DNA from: Monocercomonoides exilis
Lineage: Eukaryota > Preaxostyla > Oxymonadida > Polymastigidae
Reading direction: 5' to 3'
DNA: 64,000 bases
Assembly (NCBI GenBank): GCA_001643675.2
Contig: LSRY02000011.1
Span: forward strand, 372,001-436,000
Both the position numbers and the translations under genes were made by a program. This document shows positions 1 through 15,100 of this stretch, in pieces. How positions within the stretch are numbered: the first letter of the stretch is position 1; each line of letters begins with the position of its first letter. The notes under the pieces are model-generated. The model worked only from the letters and a program-made list of their open reading frames with translations. It was not told the DNA's origin and made no database searches.

Positions 1-174
1 TCCTCCTCCAAAGCCAGTCTTCCCTTCTTCTTCAGCTGGTGCCATGCATTCTATGAATGTGCATGAAATAATGTTCAATTGAATATTCCCTTTCAACTGA
101 GCATTGATTTCCCCTCCTTTGCTTTCAACAGCAAGCACAGAGCATCCATCAATTGTATATTGCACAACATTAAT
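1..174 (-). pseudogene. Edge fragment of a beta-helix surface protein
   Basis: The minus strand is open from about base 174 to the left edge. It has the look of the right-handed beta-helix (chlamydial Pmp-like) repeats in the two larger surface genes of this window: alternating hydrophobic residues, CTFIEC (Cys-x-Phe-x-x-Cys) near base 45, and a Gly-Gly-Gly turn at the edge. An in-frame TAA lies at 177-175 just upstream, and I see no ATG and no convincing acceptor site. This is therefore either an internal exon or a truncated relic. Most of the gene would lie outside the window. Confidence 0.45.
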
Positions 175-799
175 TTATTCATGTTCGTTTTCACTATTGT
201 TATTGAAAATTACCTTGCTATTTGACTTTTTGAAGATCAATCATCTCCTGTCGTTTTTTATAAGAAAATGTTCTAATGTTGAATGTTTCTGTGAAACGTC
301 AAACACAAATTTTGTTGTGAATCATCAGAAAATATTTTTGACATTTTTGCTTTTTATGAAATCTATCGCTTTTTCAATGATATTCCAACCATTTGTTTGT
401 CTCATGATTGAATTTATGAAAAGTGTGCTTTTCGAAGTACAAATTCTTTCGAAAATTGAATGGAAAAAGTTTATTTTTTTTTCAGAAATGTTTATTAAAA
501 TTTCAATAAAAATCCATTTATGATAAAACATTTTTTTTGGAAAATATAGAAAGTTCTAATAAAATTCGGAAAATGAAATACTAGTAACAGTTTTATTAAT
601 AAAATGGATAAGTTTTTTTGTAAACTTTCTTTTGTTTTATTTTATAATAAAAAAAGAAATTTCATATTTTCATCAAATTTCTATTCCCACCTTTTTAATT
701 TCACTGAAATAGAAACAAAACCTTAATAATGATATTATATCCATTTCTGAAAAGTTACGAAAGTGTGAACAGAAAATCGATGAATATTTGAAAAAAAAT

Positions 800-860
800 T
801 TTAATATAACACCAAAAATTATTCAAAGTCGAAAAACTTGCAATCGAAATCGAAAATTCT
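800..860 (-). repeat. Dispersed intergenic repeat, copy A
   Basis: Read on the minus strand, this stretch gives TTTCGATTTCGATT, AAGTTTTTCGACTT and AATTTTTGGTG in order. The same blocks recur in the same order on the plus strand at about 15488-15540. A looser copy of the first two blocks lies near 1350-1430. The family is unknown; it may be a worn mobile element. Confidence 0.5.
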
Positions 861-1349
861 CCAAAAAAACAAACGAAAAATAAAGAGAATAAAGGTGAGG
901 AATAAAAGTTTTCTTTTATTTCGGAACATATTTTTCTCAATGTTTGTGTTGTTGTTTTCTGCAAATAAAAATAAATTCGAACCAAAACAAATTTAAAAAT
1001 GAACTGAAAACAATATTATGAATATTTGTTTCCTTCTATGAGAAATGAGTATTTTGAAAAAAAAAAAACCGTAATTTGAAAATCAATACTGTATCCATCA
1101 TTTTTCAGAAAATTGGTTCATAATTTTTATAATCTTTGGCAAATTTTCTGTGAATAATTGAACTTTCAATTGAAATGAGATAAATAATGTCAGAATTCCT
1201 CTCATGTTTTTAAAAATTGCAATTGAACAAAAGGAAGCACAAAAGCATATCGGAAAAGAGATGAAAAAACTTGTATCCAAAAAAATGTCATTGATATTTC
1301 AACAATAACAATATTTTTTGATTTTTATTGATTATTTTGTTCTTTTTGC

Positions 1350-1430
1350 AAATTTGAAGTTTTTCGAGCTTTCGATTTTGCTTAAGTTTTTCGACTTTGG
1401 CTGAAAGTTATTCGATTTTGAATTATTTTT
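1350..1430 (+). repeat. Dispersed intergenic repeat, degenerate copy B
   Basis: Contains TTTCGATTTTG and AAGTTTTTCGACTT in the same order as the copies near 800-860 and 15488-15540, flanked by further TTCGATTTTG words. It is more diverged than the other two copies. Confidence 0.35.
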
Positions 1431-3195
1431 TGTTTCATTCAAATCATAAAAACCATAATAGATATATGCATGTTTCTGATCTGTTTTTTCAGAAGATTCA
1501 TTTTCAAATAATGTTAAACAAGCTTAAATGTTAACATGATATTCAGCAACAAACTCAAAAAACAATCATTATAATGTGAAAGCAATTCAACCTTCGACAA
1601 TCAGAATGTCTTTTTTTCAAAACGAGCGTTTGGCAAATAACAACAACTGAAGTTCAACCTCGAGTTTCTGAATCATCAAAACAAATCATATTCAAAAAAA
1701 GGAAATTGAGTCATCTTCTGAACTTCAAACAAAAAATTTCACAACCAAAGAGAATGAATAAAAAAACGAATTTATTTGAAAAACCTGCAGTATCAAAATC
1801 AAGTTGCTTTGAAGATACTGAGGACTTTTAAAGAGAGCTGAATATCCTATACAACAGCATGGCACAAATAAAGAAGCAATTGGAAGATCCTGGAGATTCA
1901 AAGTTTGATGAGAATAGAACATGAACACAATAAAAAAAGTGATAATTTCAATTGTGAATGAAGGAAATTCTTTTCCGGATGAAAAGACATTGAAAATGGA
2001 CGAATGTTGGATATTATTTTCGATGATGAGAATTCATTTAAAGAAAATGAATAAAAAGAATCAATCACCAAAACCAAGGGAAAAGATAAACGTTAGACAG
2101 CTGCAAGGGTGAAAAATGTTGGCATTGGAACAAGATGCGAATTTTAAATAATCTCCTCAAAAGATAAAAAATCCAATGAAAATTTTATTTGAAAAAACAT
2201 AAGTAATTAAAAGAAGACAAAGATGAATAATGAAATGGGAAACCATTGATCATTGGTTTGATTTGATGTGGATCTTTAATTTATAGTTGTTCAGAAGAAT
2301 TTGCAATGCTCAAAAAGACAATTTTGAGTTTTTCTATTTTGTTTGAATGCTGCACAATCATTTTGTCTGTTTTGAAATCGCTAAAACAAAAACATTCAAT
2401 GGTTTCTATCCATTATTGTTCAACATTTGAGAATCGCAAAAGGAACATTCTAGAAAATGGAAAAAAAAATGCACTGTTCAGTTCAATTAGTGATTACATG
2501 TTTAATAAAACGTCCCGGTTTTGACACTAGTGGTCTTTTTCAACAAATAAAAACTAGGGATCTGCTTCCAATTTGTTTATTGAATAATGAAAACTGAAGA
2601 AAAGTTAGTAACAAAATCATCGATCTTGATTGAAAAATATCTCCATGGCTAATATTTTCTCTTTGACCAAAGAAACGATTATTATTCAAAAATACAAAGA
2701 TTGAATTTTCTTATGAAATTACTAATCATAATTGAATGTTATTTCTGTTTTTTTGTAATGAAAGAAATCCAAATACAATAATTTGATTTGATTGATATAT
2801 TACAACATCTCATTTGTTTAGAATGAAACTTTAAAGTTCTGCACAAGCTTATTTTTTCAACTGATTAGAAAAGCACAAAATTTCCATTTTGCAAATGCTA
2901 ACTTTTCTTTTTGCTGCAATATTGAAAAAAGATTTTGTTACTCTCATTATTTTGTGAATATTTAATAAATGAAATCAAAAATTTGAAAAAAAAATCCATA
3001 ATTTTTATGTTGAAAAACTATTGCAAAGCCAACTTAATTCAAAAATTAGTTGTCATCGAACATACAAACCATTTGAAAAGCGATCAAATAATTTTTTTAG
3101 TTCAAAAAAAAAATCACTTCATTTCGATCAATAGAAATGAAAACTTCTATAAATTAATCATATTCAACAATTATTCCAAATCAATATTGAAAAGT

Positions 3196-6100
3196 TCATT
3201 TTGAATTCTCTTTCTCGCTTCTTTTCTTTAAAAATGATCTCTTTTCAATCAAAGACAAACGCATCGAAAAAATAAGATTGTCACATGAAGACTTAATTGC
3301 AGGATCAGATCCCCATGAAGATTCAAGAATTGATGAAATTGTGTTTTTTATAGAATGATCAGAAATGAATATTTCATCTTCACAAATTGAAAGAAGGTCT
3401 GAGCAATTTTGCAATTCTTCCAAAAATTCCATTTTTTCTTTTTCTTCTTCATTTGTCTCTTCACTTGTTGAGGATAATTGAGGGTCCTTCTTTGACATCG
3501 AATTTGCCATGCTGAAAATGCCTCCAACAATAACTGAAAGAGTGTTTAAAAGATTGAAGGACGCGATCAGCAGATCGTGCTGCCTATGAGCAATGCACGA
3601 TGCTAAAAGAGTAGTCATCGAGGAAATAACACTGAAACTACCAAAGCTTTTGTGATGTGTACATAATTGCATCGGATCCAAATCTGATTTTTTAAATATC
3701 ACAAGAGAGAGAGATGCAAGAACTAACGTATTTTCTCTAATTGAAGAAAGAATATGTGATAACGATATGATACAAGAGAGACGCTCTGGGATTGGCAACG
3801 CGCTGGCAGCTGCCACAACAATGTCAATGAGAGATATCAGCCGATTCAATTGAGAAGCAGGCAGCAACTCGCTAGCTTTGTTTATTGAATGGATAGGATA
3901 AATAGACACAAGGAATGGAACAACGTTGATGATTAGATCGAGTCCAGCAACAGGTATTTGAGCTGAAAGAGAAGCAACGTTCTGAATGAATTCATTATCT
4001 TTTTCATTTGAAAACCTATCAGATTCTTTCTCGTCGCAGCAGCATTTTGTTCTTCTTGAGCTTAATTCCTCTTGTCCAAAATAAGGCATCAACATCTTTT
4101 CTCCTTTTTTGAACAATTCCTCCTCTATCTCCATAAGTTGTTCCGTAGAGATGCGACAATGAATTTTTAACAATGGAGTTGAACCAAATGATGAAGTCAG
4201 CGAGCACAAAATGCGTGAAATAAAAGGTGCAGCATGATTCATAATTGACAGGCGCTGAGGGATTGGTCCTCTTTCAATTTGATTCATCACAAAAGAAATA
4301 AGCGAAACGAGTGATATGCTGCTCTTTGATTTTTCTACAGATTCTTTTGCTGTTGAATCCTGCTTTGCAAAGTTAGTAATCGATGATGGATCAATTATCG
4401 ATGAGGTCTCACATATCGTTGAAGAGGACTGAATGTCAACTTTGTTGGAAGGAATTGAAATAAGAGGTATCCCAATTGAGATTGCTAAAACTATCAATGC
4501 AACTATGCATTCATGCCTCCCTTCAAATGGCTTTCCTTCAATAACTTGAACAAGAGAGCGTAGAAGCATGGGAGACAAAGAGCAAATACAACTTGTAACT
4601 GGCGAAGAATCTTCTGAAGATCCAAACAAAACAAGAGCAGATACGATTGTATCGACAGATGGAGTTTGAGCATCAGTTAGTATTGAATGAGCAGAATAAT
4701 ATTGAGAAAGAGTCAAAATCGAAGAGCTCCCAGAAGCTGCAAACACTTGTTGATCAAGAGGCTTCAATGATTTAAAAAGTGTTTTCACTTCTGTTTTTTC
4801 CTTATCTTCTTTATCATCATTTCTAAAATCTGCATTTGTCTTCTGCGCTTGGCCAATACTTTCATTTTGATTGTTTTGCATATTGTGTAAAGAAATAGAC
4901 ACAACTATCTGCATTAGAGAACGGCCTCCCCATCTCACCACTCGTTTGTCTTCCTTGTTCTCTAAAAGAACATCGATATCATTGAGAAAGGCATTCAAAA
5001 TCTGCAAAGGAATAGAATCACTTTTCTTTTTCTGATCTCCGCTTCCCGTAAGCAAATATCTTTCATCAGAAAAATAGAATCCGTGCATCTGCTTTTCTCC
5101 TTCAAGCAATGAATGTGCTTCTTCACGAAGTGATTCGAAGCGACTTGAAAGCAATTGTGACACCCTTTCAGATGCATCAAGTTCATCACCACCTTCGTTA
5201 AATCCATGATTATCGCTTCCACCTGCCCTTGAAGAAGAAGAAGCATCGGATCCATTGGAAGAAGATTGTGGAGAGTGAGAACTCAACTGCCTCCTTTTAA
5301 CATCCGCAACAAGTCCACATTCCTTTGCTGTGGTGTTTCTGGTTCCTGTTTCAATAATAAAGACCAATGGAAGCAACGAAGAACTGCACATCTTGCACAA
5401 AACGTTTGTCTTTCTATTACTTTCTTCCAAATCCAACTTACTTAATTCTGACAAACACAAACGACTCAAAACGATTGTTTTCCTCATATATTCAGGATGA
5501 AGTGTATTCAACAAAAGAACTTGAAGAGGCTTGAGTAGGGATTTTTCAGTCACTTCAAATGGAACTACAGAAGCAAGCCTTAGGAGTGGAGGGAGGAGAT
5601 ATGAAAGTGGAATGTTTGAATGAGAAAGAGAAGAAGGAGAGATCCCAGTAGCCCTGATGGCAGAAGAAATCAAGTGATCACATTCGCTCCAATTCACAGA
5701 CGAACGATCAAGCGATAAAAATCGATTGGATAATGCGGTAAATATCCTCGGAGCCGAAGAGACATAATCAGCGGATAAGCAGAATAGAGAAGTTAGGCAA
5801 TCAATAAAGGAAAGTGTAGATAGTAACCCCTTGTTGATATGCGAAGAAGACGAAGGTGAATTCGAGTTTGACTCCCCAATTCGGCTTGCCGAAGCAGAAG
5901 CACTGCTTGACGAAGGAACAACGGCAGATGTAGAAGTTGTTCCATAGATTGACGAGGCTTCGCTTGAGCCATAAGTTGTGCTCTGAGAGCGTTGTCCCAA
6001 GAACTGAAAGAGATCAAATGGTTGCGATGAGCTTGGCTGAGACTGTTCGCTGCGTGCTTGTGAAGACTTTTTCAAGCTCAGTATGACAAGCGATACAAGT

Positions 6101-9100
6101 GCTTGGACAACTTTGTTTTGGTCGAGCGAATCTTGACGGGCAAGTTCGCTTTTGAGAAAGACTGATTCAAAATTAGTGGAAGATGACGCATTATTTGTTG
6201 AATTAGTCTCAGAGGAGGAAACAGATGAAAGTGTTGATGGTTGAAGCATTGCTTTGCTTGCAAATCGCTTCAAAGAAAGCAATCCCTTACGAATAACTAC
6301 ATTTCCTATTGATCGGACAGCTCGTTTATTTCTCTCTTGTTCAGAAGATTCATCAAACATATGACTATCGGAATCTCCCATTTTCAGTTTCTCTTTTTCC
6401 TTTTCATCTTCCTCAAAGGTGTTTTCGTTGAGTCCAAGCACACGAGCACCAACTGAGCCAGATTGCACTGGCACACCTCGCATTGCGCTCATCGTTTGAT
6501 CCAAAGCAGAACCCACAAATGAATTCATTCCACTGCCTGCTGTAGAATTATTATTTGCACCTCCACCAAACATTGCTCCCATTCCTGGAATGTTCAGTGA
6601 TCCACCACGCAATGAAGACATGATCGTTTCCAAAAGCGGTGTCATTGACGATGATCCAAAAGCAGAATCACCAAATATATTTGACTGAGATAGAAGTGTT
6701 CTGATTGTAGAAGGAAGAGAGAAGAGAAGAAGAGAATGGCTCAAAGCTGTGTAAGTCATTGCAGCTGCCTGAGGAGAAGAGCATAAAGATGAAATGGAAA
6801 CTCTGCTGAACAGAGAAGATACTGTCTGTAATCCAAACAGTCCAAGGACACTTTGAGAAAGTGAATCAGATTGTGAATTGTGAGTGCCTGATTGAGAGGA
6901 TGAAGAAGAGGATGCAGAAGAAGAGGAATTAAATGATGACAAAGACGATGATGATGAATATAAAGATCCGAAATGAATTGAACGAAATGATTCCAAATGA
7001 TTTCCTAAAGCCATCCCATGTTCTGCTGCGAATGATCGAACACGAGCAAATTCTATCAGTGCCTTTTTCTGACTCCAGCTTTCGCTTTCATTCTGCTCAT
7101 TTTGTTCTTCAATAGTGAAAGCGTCTTTCATTAGATGTTTTTCCTTCTGAAGATTTCGTTCAAGCTCTTCTCCGCAAGCAGCATCAATAAAACGTGTGAA
7201 GAAAGAGATGAAAAACATAGAGTTTGTGTCTGCTTCTTCTCTTGATACCAATCCAACAGGCGGATTCTCATCAAAGTCCACTGTAAACCCTTGATTAAGC
7301 TCGCCAAATGGGTTGAGAGATACACCAAAACTATGCCCATCGCCTTTATGCTTCTCAGAATGACTTGAAGTTGATCGATTGCGAAATGGATTGGAAGAAT
7401 CAGAAGGCGAAGTGAGAGAAGTGATAACAGCTCCAATTCTCTTTAGAAGCGACCACAGCGCAGTCAAAACAGAAGGACTGCTGATGAATTGAGCAGGAGG
7501 CGATGAAAGGACGGAGATAACATTAAAGATGAGAGAAGGAAAAGAAGAATCGAGGAAAAGAATCTGAGAAAGAGGAGAAAACGACTGGGGATGAAAGCGC
7601 GAATTAGCATAATCTTCTGTTGTGCGAATGTTTTCACTGGAAACGTTCAAATGAGCAGAATCAGCAAATTTCTGCTGAATTCGAACAGCGCGAAGGAGGA
7701 GCTGAGGCGGAAGGGTGACAGTACGAAGAAGAAGGGCAGACCATCCTTTTGCAGCAGCTTCAACAACCCGAGCCTTTTCAGAGAGAAGCGAATAAGTCAG
7801 AAAACGAGAAATGGTAGGGAAGAACACAGCAGCTACAAAAGAAGAAAGATGAGTGTGGCCAACTTTCTTCTTTGACATGTTATCAGAAACTGTTCCAGAC
7901 GAAGAAGATGCTCCTTCAGAAGATGCTGCTGAAGATGAGTGGTGTGAACTTGAGGCTTCAGAGAACAGAGCACTCGAAGATGCAATCGATGAGCCAAACG
8001 TCTGATTTAATGTTGTTTCAAACTGCTCTGAAAAGAAGTTCCAAAAATCGTTGAATGCAGTTTGGATGCGTTCATTTCTGTCAAATCGGAGGAGGAACAA
8101 ACGAGGAATCAGAGAATCTGCATCCATCGATGAATCCTTATCAGCCTTTGTGTGTGAAGCATCGTCCTTTGAAGATTCACAAGAATCACGTAATGTTTTT
8201 AAATTATCAGAAGATTTAGAAGAATTAGCAGATGGAATGAGAGAGCCAAGAATTCCGTTTGAAAGCAAGCTCTGATTGGCAGTGCTGAACCACGCACCCA
8301 TTCCAAAATGCCCAAATTCGGAGTCCTTCCACGTGTCTGAAGAGTTTGAGTCATGTGTCCATCTTTCGTTTCCTTCGTTCTCTTCGCTTTCGTCGCCTTT
8401 GTGGGGAGTGCCGCTTAAGCATTCGACACTCGCAACATTCTGTTCTCTTCGCTTGCTGTGTCCATTGCGTCCTTTCAATTTCTTGTCATTTCGCTCTTCA
8501 GCTGCTAAAGTGTCGAGTGTGCCGTTTGAATGAATCATCCGCCGCATCCCGCGAGTCATCCACAGGCCGCTCTGCTTCAACAGGTCCAGCAGAAGAAAGA
8601 GAACATCGTGCCGCTCAAAGTCGTTTGCCACCTCTGCCATTTCGCGGTACAGCTTCAACCGCTCCGATGGAGACGATATTATCATCTGCGACGATGTCAC
8701 GGCAAAACTTCCTGATCGCTGCTGGTTGTGCGATGACCAGGAACTGCCAAATGGAGAGGATGAAGGAGAACGCGAGGGATTTGCCCCTGAATCACCATCT
8801 GCTTTTTCCATCTGTATCTTTCTGTTATCTGTCAGGCACTGAATGAACATCAGAGAAATCTGTTCTTTGAGTTTTGTTGGCTTCGCATCAGTCTCACTTT
8901 GCTTTGAATGCACTAAACTCTTCTTTTCTCTTTCTTTTTTCTCATTTGAAACTTTAGTCTCATCTTTGTTAGAATTTTCTTGTTCATCGTCATCATAAAC
9001 AGAAGAAGCCAATAATTCGATACCTTTCACTGCAATTTCTTGAAGAATGCTGTCATTCTTCCCAAGACATTCTGCAAAGATCACAAAAACAGGTATTATT

Positions 9101-12100
9101 GGGAACATCGTCGACACTTCTGAATAATTTAAGCTTTCTGCTGCTTGACTTGAGTTCAATGGCTTTTTCGATGAAGGAGAAGAAGATGATGAATGCATTG
9201 GAGAATTTGACTTCGAATCTGATTTCGTCTGTTCGCAATCACATTCTTTATCCAAGTTATCTGTTCCTTGTGCAATTTCACTTGGAGAACATTGTTCAGA
9301 TTTCGGAGATTTTGCTTCATCCAAACTTGAAACACCTTCAGAAGATGGCTCAGAGCCATCAACTTTCATTTTTGGCTGAGTCATGGCTTTGCAGAGAACT
9401 TGTGAAAAACGAGAGAGAAAGAGCAAGATAACAACAGCAGCACGTTTTGACTGGCGAGTAGCTGTTTGAGATGTGTACAATGATAAACAACTGCCAACAA
9501 AAGAGGACAAAGAAAGATGATGTGAATGTTCTGAGGGAGAGCTTTGTGTGTTTGAAGAAAATGATAAAGAAGAAGAAGAGATATCTTGAGATTTATGAAG
9601 AGCTGATGATTCAAATTTTTGCTGAGAGGAAGCCATGAAATGATTTGTGAATGAATTTTCAAATGTATCTTCCGCAATCATATCGCACGACTGATGAAGA
9701 ACACTTTCAGGTAACTTTTTGCATTGCCCCAATGAAAGTGAGCAGTTTGGTGTGTCAAAGAGAATTAGTGGAAGCAAAGAAGGAGGAGAGAAGGAAAGAG
9801 AAGGAGAAGACGCAGCTAATGATACAGCAATCAAAGAAAGCAACTCCCCAACCATCATCAAAATCCCGTAGTCATGCATTGTCGGAGCAATCGAAAGAAG
9901 CAAAGAGCTGACATGCGAGAAAATCGAATACGTTGAATCACTGAATTCATTAACAGCACGTCCTTCTGATTGTTCTTCTTTTGAGCTGGCCAGCTCGCGA
10001 TGAAGAAGGAAAATGAGCAGCGATCGCAGAGTGCCCAGCGCATGTGCCACGATCACAGCCTCTTTATTCTGGATGCAATTTCCGAGTGTCAAGATGAGCG
10101 TTGGAAAGAGCGGCATTTGCGAAGGCTTGGCAGACGAGGAACGCTCAATTTGAGTGACGCCTTTCCACAGCCACTCGCCAGCGGTGTGTGTGTCCAGCAG
10201 AAGAGCCAGCGCATCGCAGTCGTCGCAGATGACTTGGACAGAAGAATGAAATGATGCCAAAGAAGTTGAAGAGGAGGAGGAGGAAGAAGAAGAAGATGAT
10301 GATGAACTATCATTTGCTCTGATGGAAGATTGCTGGTGGCTTGCTGATGAATTCTGCAAGACAGAGCGAAGAGTTGTTGTCAGCTGCCGCATAAAAAGAG
10401 AAACAAGTTTCGCAGGCTCAAACGAATGCTCATTCTGAAATTGAGCTTTGTTTTCTAAACTGCCTTTGGCGGAAGCATTCAGAGGAGGAAGTTTTCGAGT
10501 CAAGAAGGCAGCAACAATGCTGGCTGGCACAATCATCTCAGGTGAAATCACACTCAGCTCAGAAGAAGCGCCTGCAACAGCAAACGTGTTTGTAAACCAG
10601 CTCCAGCAGAATTCGGTTGCTTCTGAAGGAGAAGACGTCCTTGCCAATGCGCCGATCACCAAAGAATATCCCAAATTGACTGAAAGCAGTTTCACTATGT
10701 TTTTCTGTGTGTGCCGAGAATTGAGTGAAGATATCACAGAAAGAACCGCCTGTGAAAAGGGAGCTTCCACAGCGCATTTTTGAGAGCTCAATGAGTTGGA
10801 AGTGTTTGGGAATTTGTTTATCAGCATCAAATGAGAATATGCATTCTTTTGCCACTCGCAAGTTGATGTATGCTGCTGAAGAGATGAGAATTGATTGAAA
10901 AATAGCTCAAATGGGCTGATGCACGAGAAAAGCGAGGCAAATACTTCATTCAACGCTGCAGATGCTTCGACTGCAGCTGAATGAAGAAGAAGAGTGGAAG
11001 TGTGGTCAGATGAAGTGAGTGAATACGAAGATGAAAGGAAGAATGAGCTGTTTTCTGAAGTGGTTGCAATTGGAGTCAGAGCTTCTGGCCAGGAGATAGG
11101 CAAAGAAACAGCTGTAGTTATATCTGTTGAAGAAGCAGAAGAAGACGATGAAGAAGATAAAGCAGTTTGAAGTGATTTAATAAAAGAAGCATAGAAAGGA
11201 TGTTGGCTGAGAGGGTGCTGTGAACGAGAAGAAGATTTAGAAAAGAGAGCCTGCTGCAGAATGAAAAGATATGAAACAAGACTCAATGAAGTGGCTATGT
11301 GAGTGTGGCTTTCGCCTTCTGATGCTATTTCTGTTGGAAATTGGTTGATCGAAAACAAAAATCGAGAAAATGACTCAAAACGAGAGGGATTTGAAAGATC
11401 AGAGATGGAAACAAGAGGAAGCATCTCATTCATTATTCCCTCTGTTTTATCAGTCACTTCTTTTTCGCTATGATTCGAAACTCCTTTCACAGAAACGTCA
11501 GTCATTTTTGTGCTTGATTTTTCAGAGTCTGAAACATCACATGAAGTTTGATCTTTATTCATTGCATCTGCTTTTCTTGCACTTCCTTCATCATTTGACA
11601 TCAACCTTTTCTCCGCTTCTATTTTCTGTCTCCTCTCCAAATGATCAACAAATGTCTCGTCTTGTCTGAGCAGCGTCCTCAACAGCACAATCACATCAAA
11701 CAGACATTCCTGCGGCAGACGAGGCAGAACAACACCCGGCGGAAGCGCCCAGAAAGAAGTGCTGTCGCAAAACAGACAAAAGCCGAAAATGACACTCGCC
11801 GAGGCAAAATTGAAAGGCGGAAGGCATTTGTTATATTGCTTCATTGATGTGCTTGAATTGTCTGAAACTGAGGAAATATTTGAGCTTTGAGCGATTTCCT
11901 TCAGAGCTCTCCATCTTCTCTGCAGCAAACTCTGCAGTCCACTTTTGGCCTCTTCTCTAACAGTACCATCGGCATCAGCTGCGCAAAGCAGGCAAATAAG
12001 AAAAGCGAATGGCGATGAAATGACTGGAAGGAGAGAAACAGAAAGGCGCAGAAGACACAGGCGAGTGGAAGGAGCACAGAGAATGTTGAAGGATGATTGA

Positions 12101-15100
12101 TATGTTTTGGATGAGCCTTGAGTGTGTGACGAGGAATAGGAAGAAGAAGAAGAGGGGGAAGCGAAAGAAGTGCTGGTTAGACATCGCAGAAGGAGGGAGG
12201 ATATAACAGTGACATAAGAAGGCTTAAATAGAATAGGCAAAGTTGAAGAAGATGTTGTTTGCTTTTGAGTAATTTTCATTTGATGGAGAAACATGGAAAC
12301 ATCTTCAGATTCAAGGTGCTGTTCGTTTATTCTCTGTGTGATTGAAGAGAGAGATGCAACAATTGTGTCCAGAAAGGCAACCGCCGACGGTGAAGAAGAC
12401 AGGGCCGAAGACGAATCTGCTGAATCTCCAAGCATATGCAGCATCACAGACAGCACAGACAGAGAAAGCGATGGATGGGAAGCTGGACAAGTTAGCTCTT
12501 TATTCAAAGAAGCAGTTTGATCATCTTCACAGCATGAATGAACATTAACTTGCTGAACTGAATGTGTGTCACTTCTAACAAGTGATGATACAAGCTCATC
12601 TGTGTCAGCTTCAATGAGCGAAGAGGTCAATGAAAGTGCTGTGTCTCTCAAGAACACCATATGCGCCTGCAGAGCTGTTGGTAGGGTGGCTGGCTCAGTA
12701 GCTCCGAAGAGCATCGCATTCATCGCCTGCTGAGGCTGCTGAGCGGCATTTTGGCGCTGTGGAAACGCAGAAGAGACACTTCGATACAGAGAATGGATCA
12801 CTTCGTACTGAATGCTCTCAAACAGAGGCAAAACCGCAATCTTCAAAGCAGCTTTGTTTGAAGATGGTGAAGAGGCGCTTGTTTTCTGTGTGTTTGCTGA
12901 AGATACAGAATTCAAAAGAGACGCTGGCCAGTCAGCTGCGAAGATCTGACTGTTGTTGTCTGTGTGTGGATTAGATGCAGCAGCGAGCAGATGATCGAGG
13001 GCAGACGAGAGATGAGGAGAAGGAGCAAAAAGTGCGACGACCTGTGTGAGAAGAGTGTGCAAAGCAGAAGAAAACTCGGGGGACGAAAGACGATGGCTCA
13101 GATGCACCAGCTTCTGGGCAATGCGCATGGCTGAGCGGTGGAGAGCAGGCGTGAGTGAAAGAGGGGATGAAGGAGACGAATTCATTGAGAGCGAAAATAC
13201 GAATGGAGTGGAAGAAGTTGAATTGGGAGAAGAGGCAGAGACAGAAGAAGAAGAAGAAGAAGAAACATGTTTCAAATGATTCTGAGATGTGTTAGCTTCC
13301 AAAGATAAAATGGAATTGAGTTGTTTGAGTGTCAAAAGCTGCCCAGTTGGAGCAGATTTACTTGAGCAAGCGTCGAACTTTGGAAGAAGCTCTGGCTGAA
13401 AAATGATTGGCTCTTGTTGTCTGAAATCATTGTATATGGCCAAACAGAGAACTGATGATGAAGAAGCAGAAGACGGCGATGCTGAGGAATTAGAAGGAGA
13501 TGAGGAATCTGAGGCATTTTCAATGGTTTCAGCTTTGAATGCATTTATCTTGAGTTCTGGATGTGACGAAAGGAGAGTAGCCGAATATGCACTTGGAAGA
13601 GGAGAAAAGTGAGTTTGTGAAGATGGAACAATGCCAGTTGAATCTGCCTTTGTTGAGAACGAGAGGCAAGGCGGGGCTGACAGCATTGTGCCAAAAAGAG
13701 ATCGTTCGAGAACAAGTTTAATCAGATAAGGAATCAGAAGCGGTGGATAGAACGGGAGTGGAGACGCATTTGGCTGCGGAAGATGCGACGAGCTGTAGTG
13801 ATAAATGTCAGAGAGAGCATCAATCAGAGGATGGAGCGACTTGAGGGCAGTGTCGATCACAGCGGGGGATGCATACCTGTTCTGAGAAAGCATAAAAATG
13901 ATGGAAGATGGAGTTGTGTCGGCAAGCCACAATCCAGGAAGTGCAGCACGTTGGCGGTTGAGAACAGCTTCTGTCCCGCTCATCCAAAGAGGCCTGTTGC
14001 AGCACAAGTCGATCAGACGCGAAATAACATTCAAAATAATTTCTGTTGGTGTTGGAAGCCGCTTTGCATGCATCTTTCTCTCGGCCAGCAATGAGGCAAT
14101 TGAAGATGTTTGTGATTTTAACGTTTTTGATGGAAAAGCTGTTCTCGAAGACGAAGATGAGGACAAGAGTGGAGATGATGGCTGATCCAAACCATCTTCC
14201 AAACTATTGTCTTCGCTTTCTTCTTGATAATTTTCTTGTCCAATAAAAGACGCTGCGTTCTGCTCATTGAGCCACTTCAATAGCTTTCCTCTTCCATCTT
14301 CTTCAATTGTACTTGCATAAGCAACAAGCGGAATAAAAGAAAAGCGAAATACATTGGTCTCCTTCGAAAAAAGCGATGATTGAAAGAAAGTAACGCATTT
14401 TTTTTGTAGAATGATTAGACTATCAGGAACAGGTTTCTTCAATGGAGCGCAAATTGCAAAAAATACTTCTGATGATATGTGATTTGCTTCCTCAGGAGTT
14501 GTTACATTTGGAGGTAGAAATAAGATATTCTCACATAGAGATATTAGAAGCAAGAATTTAGTGGAAAAATTGTGTGTGGAGCTTGCTTCACCTTTGATTG
14601 AAGGGCATTGCTTTATCCATTCATCCAAAGAAAAGCAAAGTGAATCGCTTTGGATGCTGCGCAAAAATGCTTTCGCAATTGCATACCTTTGAATTATTGT
14701 TGTTGCAGATTCAAGCATTCCAATTACTTCTTCAAGAATTTGAGGTAATTCATTTGGATTTGACCTTGATGTGCAAACATCGAAAAACAGCAATGCAAAA
14801 TTTCGAACAAGAGCAGATTTATTTTTGATAAATAAGTTTCCTAATGTATTATGTGATAATTTGACGCTTGGATAAGATTTTACTCTCTTCAAAATTGTTG
14901 AGAGCAATGCAATGGTTCTTCTTTGCTCGTCTCCATTTGTGGAGTCTAAAGAGGAAAGAATTAAACGTATAAATGGAATAATTTTGAAATACCAAGTAAC
15001 TCTAAAGCGGGTACAAGAAATTTCTCTATTCGGAGAAATATAAATATTGTTCTTATAAAACAATCTAAAAGCTACACACGCAATACTCTTTCTAGATTTT

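Larger units (their letters stand above)
175..3195. other. AT-rich intergenic DNA, no gene recognised
   Basis: About 3 kb of strongly AT-rich sequence with frequent stops in all frames. The short ORFs (longest about 139 codons) have the composition of random AT-rich DNA and no motif I know. It contains copies of a dispersed AAGTTTTTCGACTT-type repeat near 800-860 and 1350-1430. Small multi-exon genes like MAD2 could hide in such DNA, but I found no exon chain here. No tRNA-like T-loop was seen. Confidence 0.5.

Noticed and set aside
2306-2524. Small ORFs in the first 3 kb
   Set aside because: Composition is that expected of random AT-rich DNA, with no recognisable domain or exon chain.
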